Shown: piece by piece, positions 61,458 through 64,000 of the stretch | How the letters are laid out: every line of letters starts with the position of its first letter | Numbering within the stretch: the stretch's first letter is position 1 | Source: Polynucleobacter sp. UB-Piko-W3 | GTDB lineage: Bacteria > Pseudomonadota > Gammaproteobacteria > Burkholderiales > Burkholderiaceae | DNA length: 64,000 bases | NCBI RefSeq assembly: GCF_018881635.1 | Contig: NZ_JACVPY010000002.1 | Location: forward strand, 1,136,525-1,200,524 | Direction: 5' to 3' | The notes under the pieces: generated by a model | Seen by the model: only the letters and a program-made list of their open reading frames with translations | Database searches by the model: none | Told to the model about the DNA's origin: nothing | Program-made: the position numbers and the translations under genes

Positions 61458-62471
61458 ATGGAACAATTTCACGCGCTACTGACTGCCTCTTATGGAAGGC
61501 ACTATCTAGCGCAGCGTTTAGTAGCGGATGCACAAGGAAATCATTCACCTCAGGGACCATTAATTCAGGTAAGCACGCCTGCTAAGCAGCACATTGGCGC
61601 AGTGGGTGATCGCATGCTGCTCGAGATGACATCGGCAGATCAAGCGCGCATTATTCAAATTGAACCCCGCGAAAATATTCTGTATCGATCAGATGCATTT
61701 AAGAGCAAGATCATTGCTTCTAATGTCGATCAAATTTTAGTGGTACTAGCAACGCAACCTGCATTCTCACCAGATCTTTTAGGTAGAGCAGTGGTAGCTG
61801 CAGAAGCTAACCAAATTGGTTTACATATTCTCTTAAATAAATGTGACCTCAAAGATAATTTAGAGCACGCACGCAAAATCATTGCACCGTATGCACGCAT
61901 GGGCTACTCAGTGAGTGAGGTATCCGCCAAGTTTGACTCTGAATCGATTAATGCACTCCAGATGGCACTCTGCGGCAAGATCTCTGTCTTTGTAGGTCAG
62001 TCAGGCATGGGTAAGTCTAGCCTCTTAAATGCCTGGGTTCCCAATGCTGCTGCACTCACACAAGAATACTCAGTGCGCTTAGATACTGGTAAGCACACCA
62101 CTACCGCTTGTCGTTATTTTGAATTACCACAAGCTTGGGGTAGAGATGCTTCTGGCAAGCTTGGAGCATTAATTGATTCACCAGGTTTTCAGGAGTTTGG
62201 TTTGGCTCACATGTCAGTCAGCGAACTGCAACATGCCTTTAGAGAATTCAAAGATTTACTGGGTAAATGTCGCTTTCATAATTGCGCACATGAATCAGAG
62301 CCAGATTGCGCTGTAAGAGATGCGGTCGATAGAAACGAAATAGCGCCAGAAAGACTAGCGCTATTTAGGCAACTGCACTCTGATTCAAAAACAGCAGATA
62401 CGCAAATTCAGGGGATTAGCCAAGCCAAAGAGCGATGGTCAGCATTAGCAATAAAGCCATCCAAGCGATAA
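61458..62471 (+). CDS. rsgA: Ribosome small subunit GTPase RsgA
   Basis: RsgA (YjeQ) is a circularly permuted GTPase that checks late 30S assembly. The OB fold (about 1-85) is followed by G4 LLNKCDL, G5, G1 GQSGMGKSSLLN, G3 DSPGFQEFG, and a zinc-binding C-terminal part with CRFHNCAHESEPDC. Length is 337. The last 56 bases overlap the 3' end of the convergent cobD-like gene, unusually long for this compact region. Operon with the M48 protease gene. Confidence 0.95.
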   Translation: MEQFHALLTASYGRHYLAQRLVADAQGNHSPQGPLIQVSTPAKQHIGAVGDRMLLEMTSADQARIIQIEPRENILYRSDAFKSKIIASNVDQILVVLATQPAFSPDLLGRAVVAAEANQIGLHILLNKCDLKDNLEHARKIIAPYARMGYSVSEVSAKFDSESINALQMALCGKISVFVGQSGMGKSSLLNAWVPNAAALTQEYSVRLDTGKHTTTACRYFELPQAWGRDASGKLGALIDSPGFQEFGLAHMSVSELQHAFREFKDLLGKCRFHNCAHESEPDCAVRDAVDRNEIAPERLALFRQLHSDSKTADTQIQGISQAKERWSALAIKPSKR

Positions 62472-63375
62472 CTAGGCGCCATACCAAGCCTACTGCGGAG
62501 CGCATCGTCCGCTCGGTAGGCTCAAGACCTACTTCATAGATCAGCGGCTCACCAGCCTCTGCCATCCGCAATGCTTCATCACTACCAGGCTCACTCAAGG
62601 GCTCACCTAAACGCACACCTAAAGCACCACCACCGGCAGCCAAAATCACTGCTGATAAAGAGTCGGCCCATTTTTGAGTAAGGTAGCGCCACGCATAAAC
62701 TGCGCCTTCAAAGTTACCAACAATTGCAAAGCCCATTGCAGTAATCCGAGATGGAATCCAATCGAGCACGTAAAAGAAATGTCGTGCCGCTTCACTCAGA
62801 TTAAAGTCACCCCGCATAGACCAACGTTGCGCAGCCATATCAGCTAAACGATAGAGTACAACTCCTGCAGGGCCCATTGGCATCATGAACCAGAACAAGA
62901 CACCAAATACGTGACGATGGGAACCAATGATGGCGCGTTCAAGAGCCAAAGAGATCACTTGGGTTTCTGTCAGATGAGTGGTATCTAAATCTGGGCCATA
63001 CCATTGGCCAAGTGCGGTGCGGGCTGCTGGTAGATCATGGGCCTCAATCGCTTCATGCACTAGAGTGAAAGAATGGCTAAATTGACGAAAGCCAAAAAAC
63101 AAATAGGCAATCACAATATTCCATACAAAACCTAAGATTGGGTAAGTCACCATACAAATGACGTAAACCAAGAATACTAAAAAGGTTGGCAAAATAAATG
63201 CAACCAAGCAGGCCATGCGAGCACCAATTGGGCTTGCCCCTTCTTCAGTCTTACCGCCGAATTCTCCGGCGACCCAATCCAACCAACGGGTGCTAGTGCG
63301 CACAATCCAATGGCTAGCAGTTACTGGGCGATATTGCTCAGCAATGAGGGCGAAGAGAATAGAAAAGAAAGTCAT
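62416..63375 (-). CDS. CobD/CbiB-like membrane protein
   Basis: The 319-residue protein has at least four membrane segments and resembles CobD/CbiB-family proteins, including LALERAIIGSHRHVFGVLFWFM and LDWIPSRITAMGFAIVGN, which in CbiB-type enzymes attach aminopropanol to cobyric acid. No other cobalamin gene is nearby, and it lies with a Nudix gene as in many Burkholderiales, so the true role may differ (AmpE-like). ATG 63375 overlaps the Nudix stop as ATGA; a longer frame to 63426 is less likely. Confidence 0.8.
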   Translation of the reverse strand: MTFFSILFALIAEQYRPVTASHWIVRTSTRWLDWVAGEFGGKTEEGASPIGARMACLVAFILPTFLVFLVYVICMVTYPILGFVWNIVIAYLFFGFRQFSHSFTLVHEAIEAHDLPAARTALGQWYGPDLDTTHLTETQVISLALERAIIGSHRHVFGVLFWFMMPMGPAGVVLYRLADMAAQRWSMRGDFNLSEAARHFFYVLDWIPSRITAMGFAIVGNFEGAVYAWRYLTQKWADSLSAVILAAGGGALGVRLGEPLSEPGSDEALRMAEAGEPLIYEVGLEPTERTMRSAVGLVWRLVIAWMALLLMLTIALWLG

Positions 63376-64000
63376 ACTTTTAATAAATGATATAGGTTTC
63401 GTAACATTCCCGCAGTAGCACCCCAAATAAAGCGGTTCTCATAAGGCATTGAATAAAAACGACGGCCACCCTGCTCACTTTGCCACACTCTAATCTGATG
63501 ATTTGCTGGGTCCAACAAAAAACTTAAAGGCACTTCAAAAATATCAGCCACCTCAAATTCATCTAAAACGTATTCTGCCTGAGCCTGTACCAATCCCACT
63601 ACCGGGGTAACGCTATAGCCAGAAACAGTGAGATATTGCGGTAAATGCCCAATAATCTCTACCCGCTTGCGATCCAAACCAATTTCTTCTTCACTCTCCC
63701 GCAGTGCAGTGTCATTAGGACTTTGATCTTCAGGATCCATGCGACCCCCAGGAAAACTAATTTGTCCGGCATGGTCGCGTAAGTGATTGGTTCGTTGAGT
63801 TAGAAGTACTGATAAGCCTTCTGCCTTTAATACCAACGGTATCAACACTGCTGCCTTAGTAACCTTACCCGCTGCCTGACGCTTAGCAATAATGTCTGAA
63901 GCGATCACATGGCGGTTCTCATCAGTAATTTCTGGATGCCAATCAGGAGGCGCCTGAAAACGGGCTCTTAAGCTTGCTAGCTCGAGGCGCTCTTTGGGCA
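63372..64000 (-). CDS. Nudix hydrolase, CoA pyrophosphatase-like (5' end outside window)
   Basis: The Nudix box is complete (G of SFPGGRMDPEDQSPNDTALR, then ESEEEIGL) together with the upstream QRTNHLRDHAGQISFPGG block typical of the NudL/CoA diphosphatase group, which cleaves CoA and related nucleotides. A GTG at 63908 could start a 178-residue protein, but the frame stays open and protein-like (HPEITDENRH) to the window edge, so the true start is probably beyond base 64000. Stop overlaps the CobD-like start. Confidence 0.9.
   Translation of the reverse strand, partial: PKERLELASLRARFQAPPDWHPEITDENRHVIASDIIAKRQAAGKVTKAAVLIPLVLKAEGLSVLLTQRTNHLRDHAGQISFPGGRMDPEDQSPNDTALRESEEEIGLDRKRVEIIGHLPQYLTVSGYSVTPVVGLVQAQAEYVLDEFEVADIFEVPLSFLLDPANHQIRVWQSEQGGRRFYSMPYENRFIWGATAGMLRNLYHLLKV

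Noticed and set aside
1-64000. CRISPR arrays, insertion sequences, integrases, phage genes or attachment sites
   Set aside because: No regularly spaced repeats, transposase or integrase motifs were seen. The tRNA-Leu and tRNA-Lys genes have no adjacent integrase or direct repeat of their 3' ends.

Overview
The window looks like chromosomal DNA of a betaproteobacterium of the Burkholderiaceae, most likely Polynucleobacter or a close relative. This is inferred from the moderate-to-low GC content, the very compact layout, the conserved order yebC-purD-hemF-nadD-rsfS-rlmH-maf-rng, and the several orphan Bug-type receptors typical of Burkholderiales. No phage, insertion sequence, plasmid or CRISPR signature was seen. 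Most genes are single, intact and of usual family length; the first and last genes are cut by the window ends.

Layout. 0-0.75 kb: the 3' part of a cysB-like regulator and tRNA-Leu(CAA). 0.9-7.6 kb: a housekeeping run on the + strand (yebC, purD, hemF, nadD, rsfS, rlmH, maf, rng) with repeated stop/start overlaps. 7.6-12 kb: msbA, divergent from three glycosyltransferases (lipid A export and LPS core assembly). 12-18 kb: dnaE, gluQ and a RhlE-type helicase. 18-23.8 kb: a glyoxylate/2-hydroxyacid module (DUF336 protein, glyoxylate aminotransferase, GntR/FCD regulator, YdiJ-type FAD/Fe-S dehydrogenase) with two identical palindromic operators in the divergent promoter region. 23.8-28 kb: azlCD, queG, tsaE, amiC and tRNA-Lys.

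28.3-32.5 kb holds a TerC membrane protein fused to a universal-stress domain that also carries its own strong internal ribosome binding site. It is divergent from a NhaR-like LysR regulator, an SbtA-type bicarbonate permease and a four-CxxC protein of unknown function. 32.5-38.7 kb holds two minus-strand operons, each headed by a Bug receptor: Bug-YrdC-like-M20 peptidase, and Bug-enolase superfamily-leaderless PBP. 38.7-44.1 kb: a DUF4239 membrane protein, a GST, and a peroxide-defence group (oxyR, DUF3501, CCG Fe-S protein, rubrerythrin).

44.2-54.7 kb is metabolic accessory DNA: a thioesterase/Fe-alcohol dehydrogenase pair, a third Bug receptor, a BKACE enzyme, and a tight four-gene operon (exported beta-propeller, ModA-like receptor, Tat-exported amidohydrolase, thiol-dioxygenase cupin) whose substrate is unknown. 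A nitroreductase, a GabD-like dehydrogenase and two small unknowns follow. 54.9-64 kb returns to core functions: carboxylesterase, TSUP permease, TRAP receptor, pmbA, mog, orn, an M48 protease, rsgA, a CobD/CbiB-like membrane protein and a Nudix CoA pyrophosphatase.

The most notable signals are the TerC-Usp fusion with an internal start, the SbtA/zinc-ribbon operon without SbtB, the unexplained four-gene operon at 48.2-51.8 kb, and a 29-bp element conserved upstream of a Bug operon and of the BKACE gene. All functional calls rest on reading motifs by eye; no database search was possible.
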